From: Terriglobia bacterium
Lineage (GTDB): Bacteria > Acidobacteriota > Terriglobia > Terriglobales > Acidobacteriaceae
Reading direction: 5' to 3'
Assembly: GCA_020073385.1 (NCBI GenBank)
Contig: JAIQFH010000020.1
Coordinates: forward strand, 42,801 to 106,800
Length of the DNA: 64,000 bases
In this document: one piece after another, positions 19,101 through 27,600 of the stretch
How positions within the stretch are numbered: position 1 is the stretch's first letter
How the letters are laid out: every line of letters starts with the position of its first letter
Notes under the pieces: generated by a model
The model's database searches: none
Seen by the model: only the letters and a program-made list of their open reading frames with translations
Told to the model about the DNA's origin: nothing
Translations under genes and position numbers: made by a program

Positions 19101-19738
19101 GAGTACCGGTTGTAGGTTCCAGTCGCGTCCGATGTAGTCGACACTGCGATGCACTGCAGATACGGCGTCGTCGAAACCGAGAACTGGCTGAAGACCCATC
19201 GCTGAGCCAGCTTGTCGTAAAGCACGATCGGGTCGCCATCATTATTACTTTGGCAGCCCCCGCCAAAGCCTGACCATAGCGTGTTTCCGGCAGTCGGCCC
19301 GGCGATCAAGGCGCCGGTTGATTTGTTGAAAACCGCGAACGAAGTATTGACCCACTGAACGTATTGCGTCGCGCCAACCGCGCCTTCGGTATCAGGCGGA
19401 GCCCCGGTCACACTGAATCCGTATTGCCCGTTCCCCAATCCTTCAAAGCCTAAAGTCACAGGCGGCGTCGCTGGAGCGACGGTTCCCACCTGGATCACCG
19501 GATCTTGCTGCACTGCTTCAAGTCCGGGAGGAAGAGGAATCCGCCTCATAGGTTCAACCCGCCGCCGGGCAAGCGACGGAGGCGCAGCATGCTTGATCAT
19601 TTCACTGAGCGGCAGAGAAACATCATGGTGAACATCGTTGCGGATGGTCGTGGGGCCCGACTGCGCGAACAATGGGAGGGCAAGGCACAACATGGCCAGC
19701 ACGACGTGCTGGACCGTTCGACAGCGAGGGGTCGACAT
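16151..19738 (-). CDS. Large secreted repeat protein with tandem Ig/COG1470-like domains and duplicated C-terminal modules
   Basis: Start moved to ATG 19738 because AGGAG sits eight bases before it; 1195 residues. A signal peptide (VVLAMLCLALPLFAQ) is followed by an approximately 500-residue domain with repeated Trp and Asp patterns (YDKLAQRWVFSQFSV, WFTEEYMKTTG). Then come three beta-sandwich repeats of about 97 residues, each ending around FSTNPVTPPANG plus TSTLTLTAS. A module starting QTAVFDNTLKAPKC (with CDSG and HSDESNDR motifs) occurs twice, after repeat 2 and after repeat 3. The repeats are nearly identical in DNA (near 17660, 17985 and 16810), so they look recently duplicated. Probably a cell-surface or released protein; the binding target is unknown. 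Confidence 0.82.
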   Translation of the reverse strand: MSTPRCRTVQHVVLAMLCLALPLFAQSGPTTIRNDVHHDVSLPLSEMIKHAAPPSLARRRVEPMRRIPLPPGLEAVQQDPVIQVGTVAPATPPVTLGFEGLGNGQYGFSVTGAPPDTEGAVGATQYVQWVNTSFAVFNKSTGALIAGPTAGNTLWSGFGGGCQSNNDGDPIVLYDKLAQRWVFSQFSVSTTPYLQCIAVSTTSDATGTYNRYSFQYSNFDDYPKMSVWPDAYYETFNMFAGGTTFVGADACAYNRSAMLAGTAATQVCFQQGTSVGGLLPSDLDGTTAPPAGSPNYMLYFGTNNLNLFKFHVDFTTPSNSTFTGPTVINVAAFSPLCGGGTCVPQPSTTQQLDSLADRLMYRLAYRNFGSHESLVVNHSVVAGSGGGIRWYEIQNPSGTPVVAQQSTFAPDSNYRWMGSVAMDQAGDLAVGYSVSSSSIRPSVRFAGRVSTDPASTLESEVSIVSGAGSQTGGLSRWGDYSAMQIDPVDDCTFWFTEEYMKTTGSFNWNTRIANFKFANCGSTGTPDFTIGASPSSVTVNQGSSGTSTITITSLSGFNSATTLSASGLPSGVTAAFSTNPVTPPANGSATSTLTLTASSSATTGTATVTITGTSGSTTHTTTISLTVNTAAQPNFTIGASPSSVAVTQGGNGTSTVTITSQNSFSSATTLSASGLPSGVTAAFSTNPVTPPANGSATSTLTLTASATATTGTATVTVTGTSGSLTHSTTISLTVNSSVGLQTAVFDNTLKAPKCVNVSSGCDSGPSLLLGRDTLSGGTEPNQPNTINSSCADGTSGTFHSDESNDRLVISTTDSSSLAAGKTVRVSATVWAYSSFTSDHLDLYYTANANSPTWTLIGTITPPAAGAQTLSANYTLPSGSLQAVRAQFRYQGTASSCTSGAYNDHDDLIFAVGAGTPGFSVSASPSSVSVQQGTNATSTVTVTSQNGFNSATTLSLSGLPSGVTAAFSTNPVTPPANGNATSTLMFTASSTATAGTSTVTITGTSGTTTASTTVSLTVTTAGGAQTAVFDSTLRAPKCATVGSSCDSGASLLRGRDTMSGGAESNQPNNINGACADGTSGTFHSDESNDRIVVASTSGGAMTHGQTVRVTATVWAWNTGSADSLDLYYAANANSPTWVFIGTMVPPAGGAQALSATYTLPTGTLQAVRANFRYQGSASSCSTGAYDDHDDLVFGVN

Positions 19739-20112
19739 AGATTCTCTCCTGGGCTTCGTGGTCATTCGGTTCTGACTTTGCGTAACGACACGAGCGCATT
19801 CTGTTCCGCACGCAGTGCGCTCTCTAAGTCACGGGGGCGCGAGAAATGTGACTACTACCCAAAATAGTAGGCATGATAACGGCACCTGATTGTTTTGTTT
19901 CAGGAATATTTTCAAGTCACGAAAAACGAACAAGATTCCGGATTGGAGGGAAACCGGACGGACGGTTGGGTGGTTTGATCGCTGGAAACCCTTGCCGAAC
20001 GGGCTGTTTCGCTGTTTCTCAGGTGTGCTTCTGAGTTCTTGCTCGCCTGATGAAACGTTTGAATGCGGCACTTCAAGAAGAAGAAGAAGAAGAAGAAGAA
20101 GAAGCTTTCAGA
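19739..20112. other. Gene-free spacer containing an AAG microsatellite
   Basis: Between the large secreted-protein start and the smpB stop no gene is seen. It holds the promoter side of the secreted-protein gene (AT-rich around 19850-19890) and a (AAG)10 tract at 20075-20104. The tract lies immediately downstream of smpB on the minus strand, where it reads as CTT repeats. Confidence 0.55.
20075..20104. repeat. (AAG)10 trinucleotide microsatellite
   Basis: Ten uninterrupted AAG units lie nine bases after the smpB stop codon. Such tracts slip easily; here it lies outside any convincing gene, so no phase-variable protein is proposed. Confidence 0.85.
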
Positions 20113-20643
20113 CTATCCCCGCGCCCTCCCCCGTGCCACAGCTTCCCTCGCTTCCTTATCCGCGGTGCGCCGCCGTTCAGTCTCGCGTTTATCCCAGAGT
20201 TGCTTGCCTTTCGCCAGCGCCAGTTCGACCTTCACTCGTCCGTTCTTGAAATACATGCGAACCGGTATCAAGGTCAGCCCCTTCTGCTGCGTCTTGCCGA
20301 TCAGCTTGCGAATTTCTTCGCGATGCATCAGCAGCTTGCGGGTCCGCAGCGGAGCGTGATTATGAATGTTCCCATGCTCATAAGGGCCGATATGCGCGTT
20401 GAGCAGCCAAAGTTCCCCGTCCTTGATCAACCCGTACGAATCCTTGAGATTGGCCAGTCCGCCGCGGACGGACTTCACTTCGGTCCCGGTCAGCGCGACC
20501 CCCACCTCAAATTTTTCCAGCAAGAAATAGTTATGTGAAGCGATCCTATTAACGGCGGCATCTCTCTGCCCGCTCGCAGTGGGATCTCGCCGCGGAGTCT
20601 TCTCCGGATTCGGTTTCGTCTGATGCGTGGACTGGCGGGCCAT
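20113..20643 (-). CDS. smpB: SsrA-binding protein SmpB (trans-translation)
   Basis: 176 residues. SmpB landmarks: AVNRIASHNYFLLEKFEVGV (N-x-x-A-x-H-x-Y), GTEVKSVRGG (the family's G-T-E-V-K-S-x-R), NLKDSYGLIKDGELWL, LNAHIGPYEHGN, and the basic C-terminal tail beginning GKQLWDKRETERRR. SmpB delivers tmRNA to stalled ribosomes. It has an N-terminal extension of about 30 residues beyond the core. No tmRNA gene was found in the window. Confidence 0.96.
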   Translation of the reverse strand: MARQSTHQTKPNPEKTPRRDPTASGQRDAAVNRIASHNYFLLEKFEVGVALTGTEVKSVRGGLANLKDSYGLIKDGELWLLNAHIGPYEHGNIHNHAPLRTRKLLMHREEIRKLIGKTQQKGLTLIPVRMYFKNGRVKVELALAKGKQLWDKRETERRRTADKEAREAVARGRARG

Positions 20644-20979
20644 AGGAGTGAAAGCGAAATTTCATCTTAACGCAGAACGGCGTCGGACCTAAGACCTCAG
20701 GCCTCAGTAGAGCGGTGGCGACGTCCAAGGCCTTAGGTCTGAGGTCCGCGGTTCGAGGTCGGGGTGGCCCCGTTGGTCCTACGACTAAAGAGTGTAACTC
20801 TCGTGCGGGCAAGCACTTCGGGACCATAAAATGGCGATGCTATAATCGCCCTACCGCGAGTTTATTTCGTGAATTCAGTGGTTTCCCCCGCAAAAGCGTC
20901 GGTGAGACGGGTGGAAACGCCGGAAACCGCTGTCCGGCGAAGTTCGCATCTTTAAGGAGTATGGAGTGAGGAACAAAGA
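20644..20979. other. Gene-free spacer with an inverted repeat, upstream of the secretin gene
   Basis: No gene is evident in these 336 bases. At 20685-20747 lies an inverted repeat built of GACCTCAGGCCT-like words (arms starting GGACCTAAGACC and ending GAGGTCC, 18 of 20 bases paired). The 3' part carries the secretin leader and ribosome site (GTGAGGAACAAAG before ATG). Confidence 0.6.
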
Positions 20980-23289
20980 ATGAGACGCCTAATGCGTCCA
21001 GCTCTTTTTTTGTGGCTGGTCGCCGTAACCCTCCCCGCCGTCGCCGACAAGGCCAAAGACCTGTTTGCCAAGGGCCAGGACGCTCAGGCCCGCCTGCAGT
21101 ACGAGGCTGCTTACGATTTCTACAAGCAGGCTTACGACCTGAAGCCGAGAGATCTGCGCTATCGAGCCGCTTTCGAGCGCGCCCGCTTCGAGGCTGCATC
21201 CGCGATTGTGCATCGCGGCCAGAAGCTGCGCGCAGAAGGCAAGCTCGATGAAGCCCTCGCCGAGTTCCAGAAAGCGCTGACCGTTGATCCATCCCTCTTC
21301 ATTGCCAAGCAGGAATTGATCCGCACGCAGAAGATGATCAACGACCAGCGCAATCCGCCGCCGCAGGCCGCGGGGCCGCCCACCAGCCTCCTGCAGAAGA
21401 TCCACGAAGCCGCAGGCCCGGTTGAACTGGGTCCCATCTCCAACATTCCAATCACCGTTAAGCTCACCGACAAGTCCGACACCGTCTATCGCACCATCGG
21501 CCAGCTAGCGGGCATCAACGTCCTGCTCGATCCCGACTACACTCCCAGGCCCATCAAAGTCGAACTCAATGGAGTCACGCTGGAAGAAGCGCTGGAGATC
21601 ACTGCGCTTGAGTCAAAAACTTTCTGGCGTCCGGTCACTACCAACACAATTTTTGTCGCGGCCGACAATCCTGCCAAGCGAAAAGAGCTGGAACAGAGCG
21701 TCCTTAAAACCTTCTATCTTACGAATCTTTCCCAGCCCACCGAACTGCAGGATGTCGTGAACGCCATTCGCGCCGTGCTCGATGTGCAGCGCGTGCAGCA
21801 ACTCCTCTCGCAGAATGCCCTGGTTGTGCGCGGCACGCCCGATCAGATCGCTCTCGCCCAAAAGCTGGTAGAAGACCTCGACAAAGCGCGTCCCGAGGTC
21901 ATTATCGATATCGCCATCATGCAGGTCAGCAAAGACCGTTCCCGCACTCTGGGCCTGAATCCGCCGACCAGCGCAACCGTGACACTGCAAAACAACATCA
22001 CCAATTCCACGACTACAGGGACTACGAACGGAACCACGACCACCGGAACTACGGGTTCCAACACCGGCATCAACCTGAACACGCTCGGTAGTCTGAACGC
22101 AACGAATTTCCAGGTCACCATCCCGTCCGCCAATTTGTCGGTCGTAATGGGCGCCAGCGACACCAAGCTGATCCAGAATCCGCAGATCCGCGCCCTCGAC
22201 GGCCAGAAGGCTTCGCTCAAGATCGGCGACAAAGTGCCGGTCGCCACTGGATCGTTCCAGCCGGGTATCGGCGGCGTCGGTATCAACCCATTGGTCAACA
22301 CCCAATTCCAGTATCTCGACGTCGGCGTCAATATCGACATCACACCCCGCGTCCACGCCAACGGCGAAGTTACTCTCAAGATGACGATGGACGTTTCCGC
22401 CGTCACCGGTCAGTCGAACATCGGCGGCATCAGCCAGCCCATCATTGGACAACGCAAGATCGAGCACGAGATCCGCCTCAAAGATGGCGAGGCCAACCTG
22501 CTGGGCGGCATCATGGAAGACCAGCAGACCAAACAGTTGAGCGGAATTCCTGGCTTGGCCCAGATTCCCATCCTCAAATATCTCTTCGGTCAGACAACCC
22601 AGGATCATTCCGAAAACGAAATCGTTTTTGCCATCGTTCCTCACATCATCCGCGCGACCGATGTCAACGAAATTAACCAGCGTGCGATCGACATTGGAAC
22701 GGCTACCACGATCGAACTGCACCATGCACCCCGGCCAGCCGCCGCACCGCCCTCGTCGTCAATGCCGCCCGGCCAGAATGGAACTCCATCGATCGTCCCC
22801 ACCGGTCCGGCACCGAATCAGCCTGCTCGCCCAACTCCTCCTTCCCAGCCGGCCGCTCAGAACAACCCCGGGGGCAATCCCAGCTTCCTGTTCGATCCGC
22901 CACAAATCCAAACGGAGAAAGGCAACACCTTTGCCGTGAACCTGCTGATCTCCGGCGCGCAGAATGTCTATTCCGTTCCCGTTCAGCTGAACTATGACCC
23001 CAAGATGCTGCAGCTGGTGAACGTATCAAATGGCGGCTTCCTCTCGCAGGACGGCCAGGTGGTCACGCTCGTCCATCGCGAGGACGAGTCCATGGGCCAG
23101 TCGCAAATCACCGCTTCGCGGCCCAGCGGCGCCGGTGGAGTTTCCGGCCAGGGAGCCGTTGTCACTGTGACTTTCGAAGCAAAGTCCTCCGGGCAAACTC
23201 CTCTTACCATCACACGTGGTGGAGCGCGTGATCCGGGCCTGCAGGCGATTACCGTCAACGGGGCGCAAGCCTCAGTGACAGTACAATAG
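20980..23289 (+). CDS. Secretin (type II secretion/type IV pilus type) with N-terminal TPR and C-terminal cohesin-like domain
   Basis: 769 residues. Signal peptide to about residue 22, then a helical TPR-like region (residues 23-125, FAKGQDAQARLQYEAAYDFY). An STN/N0-like domain follows (KLTDKSDTVYRTIGQLAGINVLLDPDY, about 160-205), then N-domains and the secretin core at about 300-550 (VIIDIAIMQVSKDRSRTLGL, KIGDKVPVATGSF, HEIRLKDGEANLLGG). After a Pro-rich linker, residues about 625-769 resemble a cohesin/dockerin-type sandwich (FLFDPPQIQTEKGNTFAVNLL). The protein would form an outer-membrane ring. Downstream pseudopilin genes on the same strand support a secretion or pilus role. Confidence 0.9.
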   Translation: MRRLMRPALFLWLVAVTLPAVADKAKDLFAKGQDAQARLQYEAAYDFYKQAYDLKPRDLRYRAAFERARFEAASAIVHRGQKLRAEGKLDEALAEFQKALTVDPSLFIAKQELIRTQKMINDQRNPPPQAAGPPTSLLQKIHEAAGPVELGPISNIPITVKLTDKSDTVYRTIGQLAGINVLLDPDYTPRPIKVELNGVTLEEALEITALESKTFWRPVTTNTIFVAADNPAKRKELEQSVLKTFYLTNLSQPTELQDVVNAIRAVLDVQRVQQLLSQNALVVRGTPDQIALAQKLVEDLDKARPEVIIDIAIMQVSKDRSRTLGLNPPTSATVTLQNNITNSTTTGTTNGTTTTGTTGSNTGINLNTLGSLNATNFQVTIPSANLSVVMGASDTKLIQNPQIRALDGQKASLKIGDKVPVATGSFQPGIGGVGINPLVNTQFQYLDVGVNIDITPRVHANGEVTLKMTMDVSAVTGQSNIGGISQPIIGQRKIEHEIRLKDGEANLLGGIMEDQQTKQLSGIPGLAQIPILKYLFGQTTQDHSENEIVFAIVPHIIRATDVNEINQRAIDIGTATTIELHHAPRPAAAPPSSSMPPGQNGTPSIVPTGPAPNQPARPTPPSQPAAQNNPGGNPSFLFDPPQIQTEKGNTFAVNLLISGAQNVYSVPVQLNYDPKMLQLVNVSNGGFLSQDGQVVTLVHREDESMGQSQITASRPSGAGGVSGQGAVVTVTFEAKSSGQTPLTITRGGARDPGLQAITVNGAQASVTVQ

Positions 23290-23321
23290 TTTTCGGCAGT
23301 TTGTAGTAGAGCAAAGTGCAG

Positions 23322-23801
23322 ATGGTTTCGAAACTTCACAATAGATCGATGGCAAAGGGCGCGCGCGGGTTCACCCTGCTGGAACTGATCGTCGCGGCGA
23401 CGATCCTTTCCATCCTCACGCTCATGGCCCTGCCATTGGCGCGTGTAACCATCCAGCGCGAAAAAGAAAAGCAGCTGCGCCAGGCCCTATGGGAGATGCG
23501 CGACGCCATCGACCGTTACAAGGAAGCCGCCGACCGCGGAGCATTTCAGACCAAGGTCGATAGCCAGAACTATCCCCCCGACCTCGACGAACTCGTCAAG
23601 GGCGTTGAGGGACAGGCCGGCAAGAAATACCGTTTCCTGCGTTCTATCCCTACGGACCCCATGACCGGTACCAAAGAATGGGGCTTGCGGTCGATGCAGG
23701 ACGATCCCGACTCCGATTCCTGGGGCGGGCAGAGCGTGTTCGACGTCTACACCAAATCGGAAAAAACTGGCCTTGATGGCACGAAATACAAAGACTGGTA
23801 A
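23322..23801 (+). CDS. Type II secretion/type IV pseudopilin-like protein (GspG type)
   Basis: The prepilin motif is KGARG^FTLLELIVAATILSIL, with the +5 Glu. A leader of up to 13 residues depends on which start is used (GTG 23316, ATG 23322 or ATG 23349). About 159 residues. The mature part is a short helix followed by a Tyr/Asp-rich domain with YPPDLDELVKGVEGQ and DPMTGTKEWGLRS, as in major pseudopilins of the GspG type, where such loops bind calcium. Directly follows the secretin gene and is adjacent to the second pseudopilin. Confidence 0.88.
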   Translation: MVSKLHNRSMAKGARGFTLLELIVAATILSILTLMALPLARVTIQREKEKQLRQALWEMRDAIDRYKEAADRGAFQTKVDSQNYPPDLDELVKGVEGQAGKKYRFLRSIPTDPMTGTKEWGLRSMQDDPDSDSWGGQSVFDVYTKSEKTGLDGTKYKDW

Positions 23802-24287
23802 ATGACACGGCCCGCCAACAAATCAATCGTAGAGACGTTGCTCACAACGTCTCCTGCCGCAAGCGGCACCCGTACAAGTGGCGGGAAGAGACGTAGCAAG
23901 CTACGTCTCTGCAAAGGCTTCACTCTGCTCGAGCTGATGATTGTCATCAGCATCATCATGATCCTGATGGCCGTGGCCGTCCCGGTTTATAACCAAACCA
24001 TCATCCAGGCACGCGAATCGGTGCTGCGCTCGAACCTGGCTACCTTGCGAAGCGTGATTGACCAATACACTCTCGACAAGCAGAAAGCCCCGCAATCGCT
24101 CGACGATCTGGTAACTGGCGGATACTTACGGAAAATCCCTGAAGATCCCATGACGCGCCAGACCAACTGGACAGTCGATCAGGAAGATACGCTAATGGCC
24201 GTCGACCAGACGGAACCTGGCATCGGCAACGTCCACTCCGCTTCCGACGGAACGGGCAGCGACGGCACCGCCTACAGCACCTGGTGA
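23802..24287 (+). CDS. Pseudopilin-like protein with unusually long leader containing a dispersed repeat
   Basis: ATG directly follows the TAA of the previous pseudopilin. The conserved segment CKG^FTLLELMIVISIIMILMAV is a normal prepilin motif, but the leader is 38 residues, much longer than the usual 5-20. Most of it is encoded by bases 23826-23911, which carry the palindrome AGAGACGTAGC-AA-GCTACGTCTCT of a dispersed intergenic repeat (another copy near 63609). The mature protein has RKIPEDPMTRQTNWTVDQED, as in GspG/GspH-type pseudopilins. The true start and whether the leader is processed normally are uncertain. Confidence 0.85.
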   Translation: MTRPANKSIVETLLTTSPAASGTRTSGGKRRSKLRLCKGFTLLELMIVISIIMILMAVAVPVYNQTIIQARESVLRSNLATLRSVIDQYTLDKQKAPQSLDDLVTGGYLRKIPEDPMTRQTNWTVDQEDTLMAVDQTEPGIGNVHSASDGTGSDGTAYSTW

Positions 24288-24606
24288 ACTCGTCCGCACA
24301 GCCACGCACCATAGAGACAGGATCGTAGCCCCGGCCTCCGGCCGGCTGTGGCGGGGGCGTCCCGCCCCCCCGGAGTACCTCGATTTGTCATGCTGAGCGA
24401 AGCCATCTCCGCAGCGAAGCGAAGGAGATGACGCAGTCGAAGCATCCCTACCTCTGCATGCCCTCTCCCGCTAGTGCTTTCCTGTTATTGATCCCCCACT
24501 TACTCCGCGGATAAAGTTTCGGACACTCGTGGGGCAGGGTGTTTTGGGGAATCCTCTGCAGCGCGCACTCTCCAGCACCGCCCGAGAATTCTCTGTGGGG
24601 TAGTCC
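24288..24606. repeat. Gene-free stretch with two dispersed repeats, upstream of the large receptor gene
   Basis: Contains a GC-rich hairpin at about 24328-24373 (CCCCGGCCTCCGGCCGGCTG, then GGGGGCGTCCCGCCCCCC) and a second element at 24387-24446 beginning TTGTCATGCTGAGCGAAG and ending AGTCGAAGCATCCCTACC. The second matches the element inside the xerD-like gene at 62811-62876. No gene is seen. The receptor promoter probably lies in the 3' third. Confidence 0.65.
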
Positions 24607-27600
24607 ATGCGAACTCTGTCGCTCGTTGTGTCTGTACTGACTCTATCCGCGCTCTCCTTGGGCCAAAGCAATTACGCGGTTGTTTCAGGGACGGTAAGAG
24701 ACTCCCAATCCCTTCCCGTGGTCCGCGCCACCGTAAATTTCAAGGCGCTGAGCACAGGCGCGACCCGCTCCGTCACCACCAACGACGCGGGAATCTTCTA
24801 CGCCCCCGCCCTTCTGCCCGATGATTACGAAGTCACCACTGCCGCCTCCGGTTTCGCTTCCGTGGTGCAGCGCCTGCATGTGGAAGTCGGACAGAAGCTG
24901 GCTCTCGATGTTGCTCTAAAGATCGGCGCCGTGAAAGAAGGCGTTGAGGTAAGTTCCACTCCCGAAATCCTTCACACCACCGACGCCGCCGTCGGCGAGG
25001 TCGTTGAACCGAAATCCATTCAGGAATTGCCCCTCAACGGTCGCATGCTGATCGATCTTGTGCTCACCGTTCCCGGCGCTCACGTCGGTTTCGGCGCCCA
25101 GACCGGACAAACGAATCCCCTCTACTGGCGCCCCGGACAGCGCTCGGCCGTCGTGATCGGCGGCGCCCGCCCTAACGCCAACTTCTTTCTGCTCGATGGC
25201 GCCACGAATACTGACCCCACTTTCAACACGCAGAATCTCAGCCCTTCGCCAGACGCCGTGATGGAGTTTCAGGTCGTCACCAGCAGTTACACCGCCGACA
25301 TGGGCGGCGCGGGCGGCGGGCAGATCAACATCGTCACCCGCTCTGGAACAAGCCAATACCATGGCACGGTTTACGAATTCCTGCGCAATGGCGCCCTCGA
25401 TGCCAGCCCCTTCCAGTCCATGGGCAACAACCATTTGGTGCAAAACAATTTCGGCGCTTCTTTTGGCGGCCCGCTCCTTGGCAAAGATAAGCGGACTTTT
25501 TTCTTCGTGAACTACGAGGGATTCCGCCTCTCCCAGGCTGATGCCCAGATCCTTACCGTTCCCACGCCTGCCGAAATCGCTGGTGACTTCAGCATGAGCC
25601 CGATGAATATCTACGATCCGACAACGGCCGTAGCCAATCCGAACTACAACCCGGCGCTCCCGACCGGTCCTTCCAACTATCCCTACACTCGCAGCCAGTT
25701 CCCCAACAATCAGATTCCCAGCGACCGCATTAACCAGAATCTCGAAGCCCTCCTGATGACGTACGTTCCCATGCCCAACATGATGATGATGTCGATGGGC
25801 GCAGACTCCAACAACTATCTCGACATCCGCAACGAAACGCACCATCAGGATCAGGGAACGGTTCGTGTGGATCACGACTTCTCCAACAACGACACCGCCA
25901 TGGCGCGCTATTCGCTCGGCTCAGAGAACGGATTCTCCCCGAGCAATGGCAGCACCTCCACCACCGAGAATCTTCCCGGATTTGGCGCGAACTTCGACAA
26001 TCTTTCCCAGCAGGCCGTCATCTCCTGGAATCACGTTTTCGCCAGCAACAAGCTCAACACGGCTTCGCTGGCCCTGTCCCGCCTTTCGATGAATCACACC
26101 TCGCAGAACGACAAGGTGAACGACATCGTCGGGCAACTCGGGATTCAAGGAATCGGGTTCGGGGGACCGGGTGCGTGGGGCGCTCCCTGGTTTGCCGCTC
26201 AGGGCTACACAGGCATAGGCGACACTTTCGCAGCAACACCCATGCACGCGTGGGATACCACCATCGAACTGCGCGACACCTTCGCCTGGCAGCACGGCCA
26301 CCACGCCCTCCGCTTCGGCGGCGACGCTCGCCGCTACATTTGGCCGATGTGGGGATTCTTCCAGAACCGCGGCTTCTACCAGTTCACCAACGGCTACACC
26401 ACGCAATTCGGCTTCAACGACGGCAGCGGATCAGGGTTGGCGAGCCTGCTGCTCTCTCTGCCCACGGTCAAGCAGCGCCAGGCTGGCATTCCGCAGATGA
26501 ACCTCCGCAACTGGGGATACGACGGCTTCGCCGAAGATAGCTGGCAGATCACTCCCAACACGACGATCAACTTCGGCGTTCGCTATGAGTACACCAGCCC
26601 GCTCTACGATCTGCGCGAAACCAACAGCAACCTGGTCTTTAACAACGGCGTGCCCTCGGTCTTTATCGGTGGTGAAAATGGTTATCCCACCGGACTCATG
26701 TATGCCAACAAGCACAACGTCGCACCCCGCTTCGGGATCGCAAAGAACTTGCCACGCTTCGGCCTTGTCTTGCGCGGAGGTTACGGAATCTTCTTCACCC
26801 CGGTCGACGAGAACACCTGGTGCAACCAGCGACACAATGTTCCCTACGTTTTCCCCGAAACGCAACAAGCAGACAACTTCACCCCGCCTGCCTCTCTCTA
26901 CACGAACACGCTGAACTTCGGCACTCCGGTTCTAGGAACCGGCACGCTACCGGCCACAACCGTCAGCTTCACCGCCTTCGATCCTCATGCTCCCGCCGAG
27001 TACATTCAGCAGTGGAATGCGCAAGTCGAAAAGACTCTCGGCAGCGCCACAACACTCGAAGTCGGATACCTCGGCGCCCGCGGCTTCCACCTGCAGCGCT
27101 CGCACCTGATCAACAACGCGCCTCCCGGACCGGGACCACTGGGACCGCGTCGCCCCTTCCACACACTCAGCTTCGTGCCAGGAACTGTCCTCACTCCAAG
27201 CAGCACTGATGCCGTCATTCAGAGCCAGACGTTCCCAGTGAGCACGATCAATCTTCTCGAAGACACCGCGCAGAGCTGGTACGACGCCGGATACGTCAAC
27301 GTGCGCCGCAAGTATTCTCACGGCCTCAGCTTCCTCGCGAACTATACGTTCGCCAAGAACCTGAGCGACGCGCCGGATTTCCGCTCTCCGATGGACGAGA
27401 GTGCCATCCCGCAAAACAACAGTGATCTCGCAGCCGAGAAGGGCCCCGGCTGCGACGTCCGCCATCGCCTGGCCCTGAGTGCCGTCTACAACATCCCTGC
27501 ACTCAAGCGCGCAACCTGGACGAAGCTGGCAACGCAGAACTGGCAATTCAGCACCGTTTACCAGGTTGAATCGGGGATGCCGCTCACGATCTCGGTCTTC

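Noticed and set aside
20056..20113. Poly-Lys or poly-Glu proteins encoded by the AAG tract
   Set aside because: The frames have no ribosome site or homologous flanks and mostly run antisense to smpB.
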